Assembly: GCA_022225965.2 (NCBI GenBank)
Contig: JAKJXP020000025.1
Span: 1 to 64,000 of the forward strand
Origin: Diatrype stigma
Taxonomy: Eukaryota; Ascomycota; Sordariomycetes; Xylariales; Diatrypaceae
Length of the DNA stretch: 64,000 nt
Reading direction: 5' to 3'
The notes beneath the pieces were generated by a model that had not been told where the DNA came from, made no database searches, and was given only the letters and a program-made list of their open reading frames with translations. A program made the translations under genes and the position numbers. Every line of letters starts with the position of its first letter. Positions within the stretch are counted from its first letter, which is position 1. Below are positions 21,781-34,690 of this stretch, one piece after another.

Positions 21781-24645
21781 GGGTAGTGCCTACCTAGGGC
21801 ATGAACTAGGTATTTGAGGCTGGATGGACGGCTTGACGTGAACCAAAGAGTTGAAAGATCGCGTCATGGAAAAATTCCGCCTCGTTGACGCTCGCTTTTG
21901 TTTTTGTTTTTGTTTTTTTTTTCTTTTTTTTTTCTTGCTTACCTAGTAACTATTTGAGTTGCTCATATATATTCGAGGCCTGTAACACATATACCGCACG
22001 CATATAGAGAGATTCCCCCCACACCTTGGCTTGGTGTTACGAGAGACGTTGAATTAGATCTACTTCTGAGTGGTGTTGCTGGTGAGGGAGGAAGGGGTCG
22101 CTTGGAAGGAAATCTTTCCTACGCACCATGTGTGTACGTAAGGACGCTTTGGTTCGAGCTCAATCAATATCTATTACTTAATGATACGCATGTAACTTAT
22201 TGTGTACCATCCAATGTCAACATCACATCGTAGCTACCTGATGCTTCTTACTATTCCCTGTGCCTTCCAAGTAGTTGATTCGAATACAGCAAACGACCTG
22301 GTTGCCTGTCCATTGGTCTTCGATAAATAACTGATGCTTCTGATTGCTATTCAGGTATGAGAGAGCCTCACAAGCCCCTGATCTAGGCACGGACCCTGTG
22401 TAACTCGAGTCTCAGCGGCGGTATATAGCACACTACTTGGGTATAATGATAATAAGGCTAGAAGAATCTTCTGGCGGTCGAATGCCAGTCATTCCATTGG
22501 AGCTGCCCGTTGCTCCTCTGTCCACTTGAACGCACAACTATAAACTTGGACGATGCAGTCACTCGCGATTTGTCTGACAGCGACCTCCTCCCATTGGCTT
22601 ACTTTCTCTCTCACACACATACCAGTCGGCCGGGATTTTCCGCAGCCCGCAGCTCGTAGCTCGCAGCTCGCAGCGGCCTATCGCAAGGCATGCTAAGCGA
22701 CAAAACACAGCCTTAGTGAACTGCTTGTGGTTATGCAATAGCCTTCGAGACCAATATTGGTACTTGTTGCGATCAACCTCCTAACCACAGCACCTCCCAG
22801 AGCCGGATTTCTGAGAGTCGGCATTGGCTGTACACTTGTATACCTCCAGGCTTTGTAGAAGGGGAGGGCGGACCGTTTTACCTGTGTGGTACCTACATGC
22901 TCAAGGCGATGACCTGTCGTGCTTGGTTGGGGTTGGGGTTGGTCCGTCATGGCTAAGTAAGTATCAATGACCAGCGCGACATGCATGCCACACCGCTTTT
23001 GTTTTCTTCTATATGCCTGTGTAGATAGATAGTTAGGTATTTACGGACAAATACATCACGGAACTGCCAATGTCTTCAGTTGCTAGGTCATGCTTATCAC
23101 CCACCTATAAATGGTTCAGACTAATAGACTTCGTGGTGGTAGAATTTAAGGTTATCGGTATCAATGGGTTTCTATGTAGATCACTGGTATGAAAGAGTAA
23201 CATAAACGGGGCGAATTGAACTCAACGTTCAGTTCAGCTCGATGTCGTCGGGATAAGCCATCAAGACCCGTTGATCGATGGTCTCTGTCTCTCCCGCTGG
23301 AATGTGACGAGACAACGCCCGGAAGAGGCTGAGACAGGAGGCGGCAAGTCTAATACAACGTCACGTCATGACACATCACATTGGACGAAAGTAATAGCTA
23401 AAACACACATGTCACTTGGGAGCGAACAGGTCGTGAGGAAAACCAAAGAATATACCACCACCAACCAACACCACTCCATTCAAAAAGTCATCTCTGCCTA
23501 CTTACATTACTACATACACGAATTGAAGAAACAAACAAGGTACATGGTATAATTTGCTATCTTGTCCCAAAGCTGACACCGATAGTTACAGTCAGACGCA
23601 CACACACTCTCTCTCATACCGCACCCACATCCACATCCACATCAACACCCACACACAGAGCGAGTTTTCCCCCCAAAATCCCCCCTTCTTCCCTAGATGA
23701 ATCCTGATGATAACGTATCTCGGTTCTGTTCGGTTCGGTTTCGGACCGTCGCGGCCAGGCCCTGGAGCCAGTCGCGCAGCCCCCAGCCTCTCTGAATATG
23801 CAAGAAGGGGAAATATGATGAAGACTTGAAGACAAGAACCCGCTCCCTCCAAACCAACCCAAACCCAACGCTTCTCGGTTGTTTTCGTTTCCCCCCCTCC
23901 TCCAGGTTTACGGACCTCTCATTTTGTCTTTTCTCTTGTCGCCGCCGGTCCAACCCAGAAAAAGGAAAACCAAAATCCAACACACCGCTGCCCACGAGAA
24001 AACATGCCTTGTCCACAGAAAAAAGGAGGCAAAAAGAATCAATACACGCCTGATGCAAGATGAGTTTACTCGGTCTACAAAGAAAATAAAAGGATAAGAT
24101 ACAAAAAATAAGGGTGGTTTGAAGAATGAAGAATCCAAAGCCAAGCTCAGCCTAGGATTGGACGAGGTTTGAGTTGAGGCTGATGAATGGAGTTATTTTG
24201 CCCAATCCAAATACAACAAGACAGGGATCACCTTGTTTGGTTTTGGTTCTGGTTGGAAGGTTCGTGATGGTAAAAATATGTTTTTATGCCCTTTCTCTCC
24301 TTCTTTCTCTTCTTCGGTCCTTCGTAGTGTACTGTATCCCGCTTTCGCATGTTCGCCAAGTGCTTGCATGCTCGGCGTGTTGGTTTTTTTTACCTAGTAA
24401 AAAAAATATAGATCAAGGCTGGCCCCGCTGCAGAAGAAGAAAGAAGTGTTTTGCCGGTTTTGGTATCGGTTCGTCGTCGTCAGTAGGTCGTCATCGTTAA
24501 AAGTCCAAGAAAAGCCATTGCGCGGTATTTTCCTTCCTTTTCCTCCCCTCCTTCCTCCTTCCCTCCTTTACTTTATACAAAGCTCAATCTCGTCTCGCAT
24601 GACTTTTGTACTATGATACAATCGGCGGGCTAAGTATGCAGGTAT
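21781..24645. other. intergenic between convergent genes
   Basis: No supported gene. It contains the 3' ends of the 1421-aa gene (plus) and the secreted-protein gene (minus). A T-rich tract lies at about 21896-21937, a CAGCTCGCAG-type repeat at about 22647-22675, and CA-rich DNA at about 23597-23660. ORFs at 23592-24144 are short, overlapping on both strands and unconvincing. Confidence 0.5.
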
Positions 24646-25731
24646 TTACTTGCGGGGAACGGCGGTGGGGTACGAGGGAGCCGTGCCGTTGCCGGCACCG
24701 GCGGTGGGGTAGGGCACGGGGACGACGGTCTGGGTGATCTCGGCAGTGACGGGGGGGACGTCCTCATCACCCTCGTCCTCGGGGGGGCAGTCATCCTCCT
24801 CGTCATCGCCAGTCTCGCTGTCGTCATCGCCGGAACCCTCGTTAGTGCCGGTGGAGCTGGTGGGGGCGGGCGTCTCGGCGGCCGCGACTTCGGTGGAAGA
24901 AGTGGTAGGGGCGGCGACGGGGGCCGTGGCGGTGATGTAGACGGTGCTGGCAGGCTGGGTCTCCGTAACGGTGACGGTGACGGCCTCACACTCGCCGGAA
25001 CCAGAGCCGGAGCCGGAGCCGGAGCCGGAGGAGCCGCCAGTAACACCGGTGGGGCTGGCGGTCTTGGTCTCGGCCGCGACGGTCACTGTTCGGGTGCCGG
25101 TGGTAGTCGAGGTGAGAGTGGTGGTGCCTTCCTCCTGCGCGGACTCGGGGTAAGAGCCGCCGGAGCCGGAGTCACCGGAGCCAGAGCCCGAGTTGTCGGA
25201 GCCAGCAGCGCTGGGAGAGGCAGACGCAGTGACGGTGACGTCAACAGTGTAGGTCGAGTGGATGGTGGTGATGAGCACAGACCGGGAGCTCTCAGGTCCG
25301 ACGGTCATGGTGAGGGTCGCGTCGCTCACGCCAGTGGACTGGGTCACGCTGGGACCACCGGTGGGGTAGGCGGTCGGGGCGGGGGTCGGCGCCAGGGTGC
25401 TGGTGACGCCCGTGATCTTGCCGCTAGAGTGGTCACCCACGACGGAGCTGGAGATCTGCTCGGCCTCGGTGGCGGGGCACACGGTGGTGGTGAGGTCGAT
25501 GACCTCGGTCACCGTCGCCTCGGTGCCGTTGCGGGCCGGGCAGTTGGTGACCTCGGGGGCGCACGAGGTGATGGTGTGAACAGTCGTGACGGCGACAGTC
25601 AGGGTGGTAGAGGAGGGAGTCGGCGCGGTCTCATTCTGGCGCGCGTAGTACTGGTGGAAGTGGCGGGGGTGGTGGTACGTGGCGGAGGCCAGGCCGGCGA
25701 AGAGGCCGAAAGCAACTGTCGTCGACTTCAT
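24646..25731 (-). CDS. secreted Ser/Thr-rich cell-wall-type protein
   Basis: 361 aa from ATG 25731, chosen because it opens a clear signal peptide (MKSTTVAFGLFAGLASA); the frame extends upstream to 26010 but that part has no export signal. The mature protein is Thr/Ser/Pro/Val-rich with repeated VTVTVTETQP, TVYITAT and TLTVAVTTVHTITSC strings typical of O-mannosylated fungal wall proteins. A Gly/Ser block (SGSGSGSGSG) and an acidic block (DDDSETGDDEEDDCPPEDEG) follow. It ends SYPTAVPRK with no hydrophobic tail, so a GPI anchor is not expected. Four cysteines lie at about 47, 55, 75 and 242, and one more sits in the acidic block. Its role is probably surface or matrix; the exact family is unknown. 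A long upstream leader (25732-26040) is likely. Confidence 0.8.
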   Translation of the reverse strand: MKSTTVAFGLFAGLASATYHHPRHFHQYYARQNETAPTPSSTTLTVAVTTVHTITSCAPEVTNCPARNGTEATVTEVIDLTTTVCPATEAEQISSSVVGDHSSGKITGVTSTLAPTPAPTAYPTGGPSVTQSTGVSDATLTMTVGPESSRSVLITTIHSTYTVDVTVTASASPSAAGSDNSGSGSGDSGSGGSYPESAQEEGTTTLTSTTTGTRTVTVAAETKTASPTGVTGGSSGSGSGSGSGSGECEAVTVTVTETQPASTVYITATAPVAAPTTSSTEVAAAETPAPTSSTGTNEGSGDDDSETGDDEEDDCPPEDEGDEDVPPVTAEITQTVVPVPYPTAGAGNGTAPSYPTAVPRK

Positions 25732-28700
25732 CTTTGCGGGACTTGGATGGATACCGGTCGGTTGATTTTGATTTGATTTGCGAAAACCCCTCTTGATGAT
25801 CTGGAGAGAACGTTCGTCGTCGTCGTCGTTGGCGTCTTTCGAACGAATGTATAGTTTTCTTTTTTTTGTTTTGGTTATATCTTGGTAATGAGCGAAACTC
25901 AATTCCGCAATAGAATGAGCGTGTGGATTGCTTGCGAAGAATTGAAAGTGAGCGTTTTTTAGCCGGAGGCGGAAAACTGGCTGGGAAAGACTGGCGACGA
26001 TGAGGTCCAAATGAGAGACTAGAGATCAACTCGAACAACTAGAAGAGAGCACTGAACTAGATAATAAGAGAGGAAAAGAAACAGGCATGCCCACTTTTGG
26101 GCGATCCCATCCCTATTTACATATCGGTCAGATGTGGCTCCTCACCAGGCCGAGGCCAATCAGGCTGGGGAGGAGACCCCTGAACGTGCTAAGTAAAACA
26201 CACATAACCTCCACCCGCACGGAAACAGGCAAGTCTCGATCCAATTTCCTGGCCTGTGCTAACGGCTCTAGGCTATATGACGGAACTCAGCGAGCGACCG
26301 GGGGTCTGGAGATTGGGCAGCACCCTGGCGGAGGGTGATCAGGGCCTAGCATCTCGGAAGCGCATAAGAGATGGACCTGGAGATAGATGGGCTTGAATGG
26401 TCAGGGCCTCCAGCCCATCGCTTAGACAGCCCCTGAGCTCCGCCCATCCTCACCAGGTACCTGAAAACCCTGGTCACTTTCCATGGCATACATGGTAGAC
26501 GCAGGTACGGCGTTGTGAGACGGGGGCAAAGGGGCCAATGAGAGGAAAGACGAGAATGAGGCCAAGATGCTACGGTTGCCCTCGCGAGCCAGTAAGAAGC
26601 GTCACATCAGCACAGGATCCTACCAGGGGAATGCCGAAATGACTTTCGGCCGCAGCGTTTACACACATTCCTCGTCTGGAATAGACGAGAGCGACTTTTT
26701 TTCTGTGGGCTGTTTACATAGTAATCGGCTGTGATACAACCCTATGATCTAATAATCTGGGGGGGATCTGCCTCGCGTTTGCAGGCTGCCGTCTCAGCTG
26801 CTGCTGCATTGCTTGAGGGATATTGAAGGGGAGAGATGGCGGTGTCTATGGCTTGCATTCATCATGTATATATGAAGGCAAGCGACCGCAATCTCTCTTA
26901 GGCTCAACGAAGGCCGGTTTTGACGATGGCACGGCTCAGCCCTAGCAGTCCTGCTGGTCCGGTCCATGATTCCGCCCGGAGGCAAGTCTATCGCTGGCCC
27001 CATTGCTGATGCGGTTTTTCGTTCAGACACGCCGCCGTGAGTCCGTGGGAGGAATGCCGGATCCCGAAGCCCTGGACCAGAATAGCATCCTTCTGAGGCA
27101 AGCGAGCCGGTTTCTTCACCATTCCACTGCGGAGGGCTGCTATTTTGTGCGACCACGCATACTATGTACACGTGCTAGGGGCTTTTTTTACTTTATTTCA
27201 GCATAGCTTGGGCGAGGGCATTCCTTAGCTGGGCGGCACGCTGCGCTGGCGGTGACACTACAATAGTACACTACCTAGGTACAAGGCAATTTCATGCTGC
27301 TGAAGAGCTAACCCTCCAGGATATGGCTCGCGGAGCACCTCCCCTCACGGGAAAGGGCCGAGGGTCGTGTTGTGACATGTTGAGCTATTGCCACCTTTTG
27401 CATCCTATTGCTATCGCGGGCCATGTTTGGTATACATAGTACATACGAAGTGAACAGTGAACAGACGGATCACTGCGACCTTTCGATAGTGCGCATAGTC
27501 GGATGTGTGAGACATCGGTTTCCTAGGCACAGACAGATCGGAACAAGCTTTTCGCCATGTTTTGCAACATGAACACCCACCGGAAAATCATTATTGCCCG
27601 CTAGATGTTGCCGGGGCATGCGCATCGCAATGTCGGCGGCAGCATTAACCTTGAAATCAGCCATCACGCTGGTTATAGTTTTCTGACTGATCGCAGAGGG
27701 TGTTTTATACTATAAGTTAGAAGTAGTTAGTGGGTGATCTAACTGAAGCAATTCATAGCCGTCAACCCGAGCAGAACCCGAGCAGAACCGGGCGCGAGGG
27801 CGAGGGCGAGGGCGAGGGCGAGGGCGTGCAGAGGGCGTGCAGAGGGCTCAGGAAACACAAAAGAACCTTGGAACCGGGAAGTGGAAGAAGAAGCCAGAAA
27901 CGTGGCTTTACCCGCCCGACGCCCGCCGCCCGCCACTCATTAAAAAAGGGGGGCGGGCAACGTTTCACCAAGATTAGCGTCAAGCTCAGCCGTCGGAATC
28001 AGATACAAGAGAGGCGTCTAGACTAGCCCCGACTAGCACTAAACGGCCCAGCCAACAGGTGCTTCCAGGTTCACTCTATTATTACTGGACCAGGTACCTA
28101 CCATGGTAGCTATCTAGGTACTAACCACTGTAGGCAATCCCTACCTACATAGTATCTCGTAAGCAGCCTCTACCAAAGAAGGGGGAAAAGGGAAAGAACG
28201 AAACGAAAGAGAGAAAGAAAGAAACCAAGAGCTCGAAAAACAAATGCCCGCTTGCAGCTTTGCTTGGTTATTGCTTGGCAGCTTGCATCGGACCAGAACA
28301 ACACCAAGCACCGATCGAGCCACCAACAAGACACACAGTCCAACAGTGCAGCGTTTACCAGCCAGCCAGCACCACCTGCAACCCCTGTGAAAATCCATCC
28401 TGCCAGAAAGAAGGAAAAAAAATAAAAAATTCCGCCCGTCTCAGGATTTGATTAACGGCCCACAAAGCTACGATGTGCTAACCAACTACATACACTTTGA
28501 TAGGTACGTAGCTACGTAGGTACATACCTACCATCTCACTCCATATGGAGCCCCGAGATGCCACCATTCACGATCGTTATGCCCAGAGTCCCCCCATTCG
28601 ATAGTTCGATGTAGTTGCATGCAGACTTACGACTTCTTGTACGGCGATGAAGGGCGCATCCCTGTTCACATCGTCCGTTGGCAGCCCGTTGCCAGCTTAT

Positions 28701-29658
28701 TTCGCAGTTGCAACCACGGTCATCCTTACATAAGTAAGTACCTAGGTCAGGAAGTACTATGTAAGTAAGTTGAGCCAAGACCGTAATGAACCATCATTTA
28801 ATCTCATCGCCGGCCCCAAGATGCGTGTTTACGAGATTGCGGCGCAGAACGAGATCTCGGTTTCTAGACTCTACTAGGCGAAATGGTCCTTACATGTATG
28901 TACGCACGTGTTCGACCCGAGACGTTGGCTGAATAACATCGTGGCGCGGCGCAGACCAGTTGGTTTAGCATTAGGTACTTTGATCATGGCTGCCCCCCTT
29001 CTCTCGCATCGTTTACTTCTAGAAAAGCATCATACGGGCTAGACATGGCCTCATCGGACTGTCCATCCATCTAGGGACCGTTGTGACATATCTGCGACGT
29101 CTGGCGGAATCGTTTTCAGCGTATCGGCCGATTGACAAGGGTCGAAGTCGGTGAAAGTCACAATTGTTCTCGAATCTCACGACCGAATATTCCTCAATCG
29201 AGCCAAAATGGCTTTCAGTCATTCAATTCATCTTCACGCATCAATGCCCGGTTGAATCGGGTTAGCTGCTCATACAAATTTACACAACCCCCATTCATCG
29301 CTTCTGTGGAAGAAGCCAAATGCCTGTAAACGCCGCCCCCCTGGTTCCCGTTGAGGGAACCTTCGGATATCATACCCTTTATATGCTCGCTTAAGTGTTG
29401 AATGCGCCTGTGTTGAATGCTCCTGAATCCCTCCGAGTCTTCCCTTTTCTGAAAACTTTTGGTTTGCCATGCCTCTGAAACGCCGATGTTGAGATCGAAG
29501 TCAAAAACACAAAACACCCCCGTTTTGGAGGTGAATGCAGAAAATGCAGTTTGAAGACAACATATTACGCTACACCCAAACCACCCCCTAAGTCCATCGT
29601 GCCACCCGTCGTATTGATTCATCGTGTCAAACGCCAAGTAGTACTAGCGCGATGCAGT
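25732..29658. other. 3.9 kb gene-poor interval
   Basis: It holds the promoter and leader of the secreted-protein gene on the left and the 3' end of metE on the right. No supported gene. Simple repeats are the GAGGGC array (27794-27847) and a palindrome at 28505-28518, with many TAGGTA-like words. A 140-codon frame at 29215-29637 overlaps the expected metE 3' UTR and is not called. Confidence 0.5.
27794..27847. repeat. GAGGGC hexanucleotide repeat
   Basis: About five GAGGGC units in tandem, followed by two GTGCAGAGGGC units. It is G-rich on the plus strand. Confidence 0.8.
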
Positions 29659-32093
29659 TTACTTGCTGTACTTGGCGCGGAAGAACTTGGCGGCGTTGAC
29701 CATGTTGGTCAGAGCCTCCTTGGTCTCCTTCCACTGACGGGTCTTGAGACCGCAGTCGGGGTCGATCCACAGCTGGTCAGGCTTCAAGTACTGCAGCATC
29801 TCTTCGATGCGGTCCTTGATCTCCTGCTCACTGGGGACACGCGGCGAGTGAATGTCGTAGACACCCGGGCCGATGTGGCGCGGGTAGGCCGAGTCGACAA
29901 ACACGCCCAGTAGCTTGGCATCAGACTTGCTGTTCTCGATCGAGAGCACGTCAGCGTCGAGGGAGGCGATGGCGTGGAAGAAGTCCTGGAATTCCGAGTA
30001 GCAGAAGTGGGAGTGGATCTGCGTAGAATCCTCAACGCCAACCGTAGAGAGCCTGAAGGCCTTGACGGCCCAGTCAAGGTAAGCCTGGCGCTCCTTGCCA
30101 GCTCGCAGAGGAAGACCCTCACGGAGAGCAGGCTCGTCGACCTGGATGACATCGACACCGGCCTTCTCTAGGTCCACGACCTCGTCACGGAGAGCTAGGG
30201 CAAGCTGCTCGGCTTGGACCGACTGGTGAACATCATCACGAGGGAAAGACCACCGCAGACAGGTGACGGGACCCGTCAACATACCCTTCATGGGCTTCTT
30301 GGAGACGGACACAGCGTACTTGGACTCCTTGACAGTCATGGGAGCGGGTCGGGAGATGTCACCAACAATGATGGGGGGTCTAACGCAGCGAGATCCGTAG
30401 CTCTGAACCCAGGCGTGGGTAGTGAAGGCATAGCCATCTAGACGTTCACCGAAGTACTGGACCATGTCGTTCCGCTCGGGCTCACCGTGAACGAAGACAT
30501 CAAGGTCAAGTTCCTCTTGGATCTTGACGTTCATCTCGATCTCCTGCTCAATGAACTTGTCGTACTGGGACTGGGTGATCTCACCCTTGGTGAACTTGGA
30601 TCGCTGAACTCGGATCTCCTTGGTCTGGGGGAAAGAGCCAATGGTAGTGGTAGGGAAGAGCGGGAGGTTGAGCTTCTTCTGCTGCTGAGAGATTCTGACA
30701 GGGAATTCCGACTTGCGGTTGTAGTCAGACGGGGCAATCTTGGACTGCCTCTCCTTGACCTGGGGGTTGTTCGTCCGGCTGGAGGTAGCGCGAGCGTTCA
30801 TAGACTTGGCATTAGCCTCCAGAGCTTCACGGACCGAGGCAGGTCCCTCAGTGACAGCCTTAGCAATAATGGCGATCTCAGAAGCCTTCTCCGAGGCGAA
30901 GGAGAACCAGTCCGCGATCTCAGGGTCCAGCTTCTTCTCGCTGGCTAGTGTGTGGGGAGTGTGGAGAAGGGAGCTGGAGGTAGCGACAATGACACGGTCC
31001 TTGCCGAGCTTCTGGATAGCAGTCTCAACGGTCTCGATAGCACGCTTGAAGTTCGTCTTCCAGATGTTACGACCATCGACAACACCAGCCGACAGGATGG
31101 TCTCGGGGCCAAGAGAACCAATGACAGTCTCGAGTTGTTCGGGGTTTCGGACCAGGTCGACGTGCACAGCATAGATATCCTTTGGTAGGGTATCAAGGTT
31201 GTGGACGATGTCACCGAAGTAGGTGGTGAAGACAAGCTTGGGGATCTTGTCCCCGAGGCCAGCAAGCTTCTCGTAGGTGGGCTTGAAAGCGGCCTTGCTC
31301 TTAGAGGGCAGGTCGAAGACGAGCACAGGCTCGTCAATCTGGACGGTCTCGGCGCCAGCTTCCTTGAGCTTAGCGAGAAGCTCCTCGTAAACGGGCAGAA
31401 GCTTGCTCAGGAGGTCGATGGGGTCGACACTCTGGCCACGATCCGCCTTACCTAGGGTAAGGAAGGACACGGGGCCAACCAGAACGGGGCGGGTGATGAT
31501 GCCAGCCTCCTTGGCCTCAAGGAAGTCAGCCACAGCCTTGGGGTTCGAAGCAAGCTTGAATGTCTGGTTGTCCTGGAGAGTAGGCTTGACATAGTGGTAG
31601 TTGGAGTCAAACCACTTGACCATCTCTAAGCTGGGAACATCGACTCCTCCCTTCTGGTGGCCGCGACCCATGGCAAAGTACTCATCGATGGAGTCGAGGC
31701 CGGCATTGGTGTACCGCTCAGGGGCAGCCTAGAAAGAACGAATGTTAGCCTCGAACAGTTGTTGCATGGGATGGGGCTTGTAACATACACCGAAGTCCTG
31801 GATGTGGTGCAGGACCTGATCGTACAGGGCGAAGTCGTTGCTGGGGATGATGTCGACACCGGCATCTTTCTGGATCTTCCAGTGAGCAAGGCGCAGGCGC
31901 TTGGCCTCAGCTAGAAGGTCGGCCTGGGGGAGGTTGCCAGCCCAGTCTTGATTTGATGTCAGTCAAAAGCCGTCTAGTCGAAGCTGGACTTAAGGAGGGG
32001 GACCGGAGTACATCACTTACATGCTTCGGTTGCCTTCTTGAGGTCACGGTTCACACCCATGCGGGGGAAACCCAAGACAGCTGATTGAACCAT
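29659..32093 (-). CDS. metE: cobalamin-independent methionine synthase
   Basis: Exons 32093-32021, 31946-31789 and 31728-29659 give 766 aa, the normal length of MetE/Met6. The 74 and 60 bp introns have GTAAGT and GTATGT donors and keep phase. The protein opens MVQSAVLGFPRMGVNRDLKK and contains FPTTTIGSFPQTKEIR, the start of the C-terminal catalytic barrel. Zinc and homocysteine motifs are seen in IHSHFCYSEF (His and Cys near 655-657) and WIDPDCGLKTR (Cys736). It transfers the methyl group from 5-methyltetrahydropteroyl-glutamate to homocysteine in the cytosol, the last step of methionine synthesis. A leader intron at about 32110-32227 (GTGAGT donor, CAG acceptor) is likely. Codon use is strongly biased, fitting high expression. 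Yeast calls this gene MET6. Confidence 0.97.
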
Positions 32094-32764
32094 CCTGACT
32101 GTGGTTCTGAATGTACAAGACGAAAAGGGGTTTCTATCACGGCGACAGTCAGTCTCGCTGTTCGGCTTGCAGATTGGACTGGCCCGAATGTTTGCAAGCG
32201 GGGAGTGTAGACAAAGCAAGTACTCACGAAGAAATAAGACTGTTGTTTCCAATTCCTCTCTTCAAAAGGGAGAGAATTGTGATGGGTTTGTGTAGAACAA
32301 CAGTTAAGGTTGGGGAGGGGAGGAAGAAGGAGGATGAAGTAGGCAGGAGGAGTTGAAGAAATTTCTATCGAGACGAGGAGTGAAAAAAATAAGCTTGAGT
32401 CTAAGTATGCAGAGCAGGCAGAGCAGGCAGAGCTAGGGAGCTTAGGCTTTTGTCTAGCGGTGAGTGAGTGAGGGGTCGCTTGGGTCGTCAACCAGGTCCA
32501 ACGTCCAATGTCCATCTCTGTCCATCCTTCGTGTCTGGCGTGTCGGCGTGTCAAGGGCTGGGCCAAGGGTACTTACTGCGTACTACAGTACCTAGGCAGG
32601 TAGTATGTAACCTAAGGGCTGGGGGTCTGCAGTTTGTTGGGCTGGCTCCTTTTGAGAAATACCTAAGGAGGTAGGTATGAATTGTGTGACAGGCAACCTT
32701 GAACCTTGGACCACTAGAAGCGTTTCCTTTTCGTGGGCTGCATGTAGATATGCGTGCTTTTGAC

Positions 32765-32806
32765 GCCTCTGGTGCGTCTGGTGCGTCTGGTGCCTCTGGT
32801 GCCCTT
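32765..32806. repeat. 9-bp tandem repeat
   Basis: Units of GCGTCTGGT or GCCTCTGGT repeated about five times, upstream of metE. Confidence 0.75.
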
Positions 32807-32899
32807 GGAGGGGCTACGGGCTGCGAAGAGCTGAGGGGTAGTTTGTAGGTACCCTCCCCTCCCTCTGTAGTCTATAGACCTGTAGAATGTGTATGTACA

Positions 32900-32941
32900 G
32901 TACATACCATAAGGTACATACCATAAGGTACATACCATAAG
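32900..32941. repeat. 14-bp tandem repeat, three copies
   Basis: Three perfect copies of GTACATACCATAAG in head-to-tail order. Confidence 0.85.
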
Positions 32942-34690
32942 GTAGTGCTCTGGCCCTCTCACCCCGGCCCGGGGGAGACCGGGGGAGCTCAGGAGCCTGG
33001 GAAACCTGGTTTGTGGGGGCTGCAAAGATCGGTAGTGCGCGCTAATTGGGACATGTCAACCAGAATTTTCAGGCCACCGGTTCCGGTAGCGGCGGCTTAA
33101 ATCCTTATCGACCCCCCAATCATGATCTGCCAACTGGAAAGATTAGGGATGGCTGGATGGCATCATTCCTATCGTCATTCTTAGCACCATAAGGTTCTTA
33201 TCATCGTACATATGTATGTGTGGACAAGCAGATCGCTACCTACCTGTAGGTAGCTTGTGAATAATGGCTATCGGTGCTACTCCGAGAAGTTCAAACGCAT
33301 CCTTCCAATGCACTCCAGCAAAAGCTGATGGATATTACCACCTCTCATACGGCAGACGACAACAAATTTTCGATTGTTTGCTCTGAAGATGGCATCTAGG
33401 GAGATAATCCACCATTAGGAGGTCTTGTAGTGCAGGTCCATTCCGGGCTCGCTTAGCGCCTAGCCGACGATCTTACAATTTAGCTTATATGGACTATTCT
33501 ATTCGTCCATCATCTATTCTTATCGTGTCCTTTGCTCTTCGTGTGTAATGATAGCTACCGAGATACAGAGTAAACGCAATGATAGACAAGCACGCGCTGG
33601 TACATATATCAAGCCTTACAATGCGGCTGAAACCCCACCAAAGACTACAAAGTAGGCTAATCGATATAATAATCGTCTAGTCGTACGGGCGTGTGGCTGA
33701 TAGTAACCCCTATAACGGCTTGGGGAAGCAAGAGCGTGCAATACCGACAACCCAACATTTCGGGACCAAACGCACTATACCATGGATGTCGAATGTTAGG
33801 GATGTTCGTTTCTACAGTGTCAACTGTTGTGCTAGCTTTGGAAAGCGATACAGCTGGACCTGGTGACTTCATAAACACTTCTTATATAGCCGCAGCCATC
33901 CTCAAACTAGTGGATGTCAAAGCTGGGGTGGATTCTTATAGCCCCATTACATAATCCATGTATTTGACCACATTTAACACATTGGATAGCATCTTTGCGG
34001 TTCGGGATCTTGAGCACCCCGACCGAATGACTTATAGAGTATATCTTCGTAACTTTCGCTGCTGTATGCTGCATTATCAACCAAGTCCCCTTGTTCCTGC
34101 TTCGACAGCCGGGTACTTAATAACAGTTAGTAATCACCATCGAGTTATCCATTTTCGGTGTTCACGAGAGGCGCGCACCCCTGCGCTAAGCAGGGGCTAC
34201 GCTCCTTTGACATGGGCTGACCAACCTTAAATGTTAATCGATACCTCTGCTCGGGGTTCCGGATTATTGAATTGGTAAATGCCGGGAGAGGTCCACAGAT
34301 GGCAGTCGCCATGAGAACCAATGGATGCTCAGCTTGCATGGCCGTGATATTGGAAGTGTTCACCTACCTGTAGTGAGAGAAATGCATCCATGATGACAAT
34401 TCAAACCTAATTTCCGAGTCTAGCTTACCTAGACTACGGTATGGATCTCTTCGATTCGATGGGTGATCAGAAGTCAGAAGATCCAGCTCATTCATGACAG
34501 TATTACAAGGACGAGACGACTATTAGGAGACTTATCGAGTATGAATATATGAAGTGAAACGACCTTGAAGACACTTTCATGAACAGTAACAGTCCATCAT
34601 TGCTACTTACGTTGGATGCTTCGCAAAACTCTATCTTAACTCAGACACCTTAGTACTATCATCAGAACCTGAACTCAAGAAACTCTCACC

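Larger units (their letters stand above)
32094..34690. other. intergenic, with simple repeats
   Basis: It holds the metE leader and promoter on the left and the NmrA-like promoter on the right. Two small tandem repeats are present (32765-32806 and 32900-32941). Nothing else can be supported. Confidence 0.5.

Noticed and set aside
24734..25776. Plus-strand ORFs opposite the secreted Ser/Thr protein
   Set aside because: Shadows of a repetitive coding region with no independent signal.
25732..26010. Upstream extension of the secreted protein to an ATG at 26010
   Set aside because: The extension lacks a signal peptide, while ATG 25731 opens one; the upstream part is most likely leader.
29215..29637. 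140-codon minus-strand ORF after metE
   Set aside because: It lies in the expected metE 3' UTR and shows no domain or splice context.
34145..34230. Possible tRNA-like hairpin near GCGCTAAGCAGGGGC
   Set aside because: No A box, B box or cloverleaf could be assembled.
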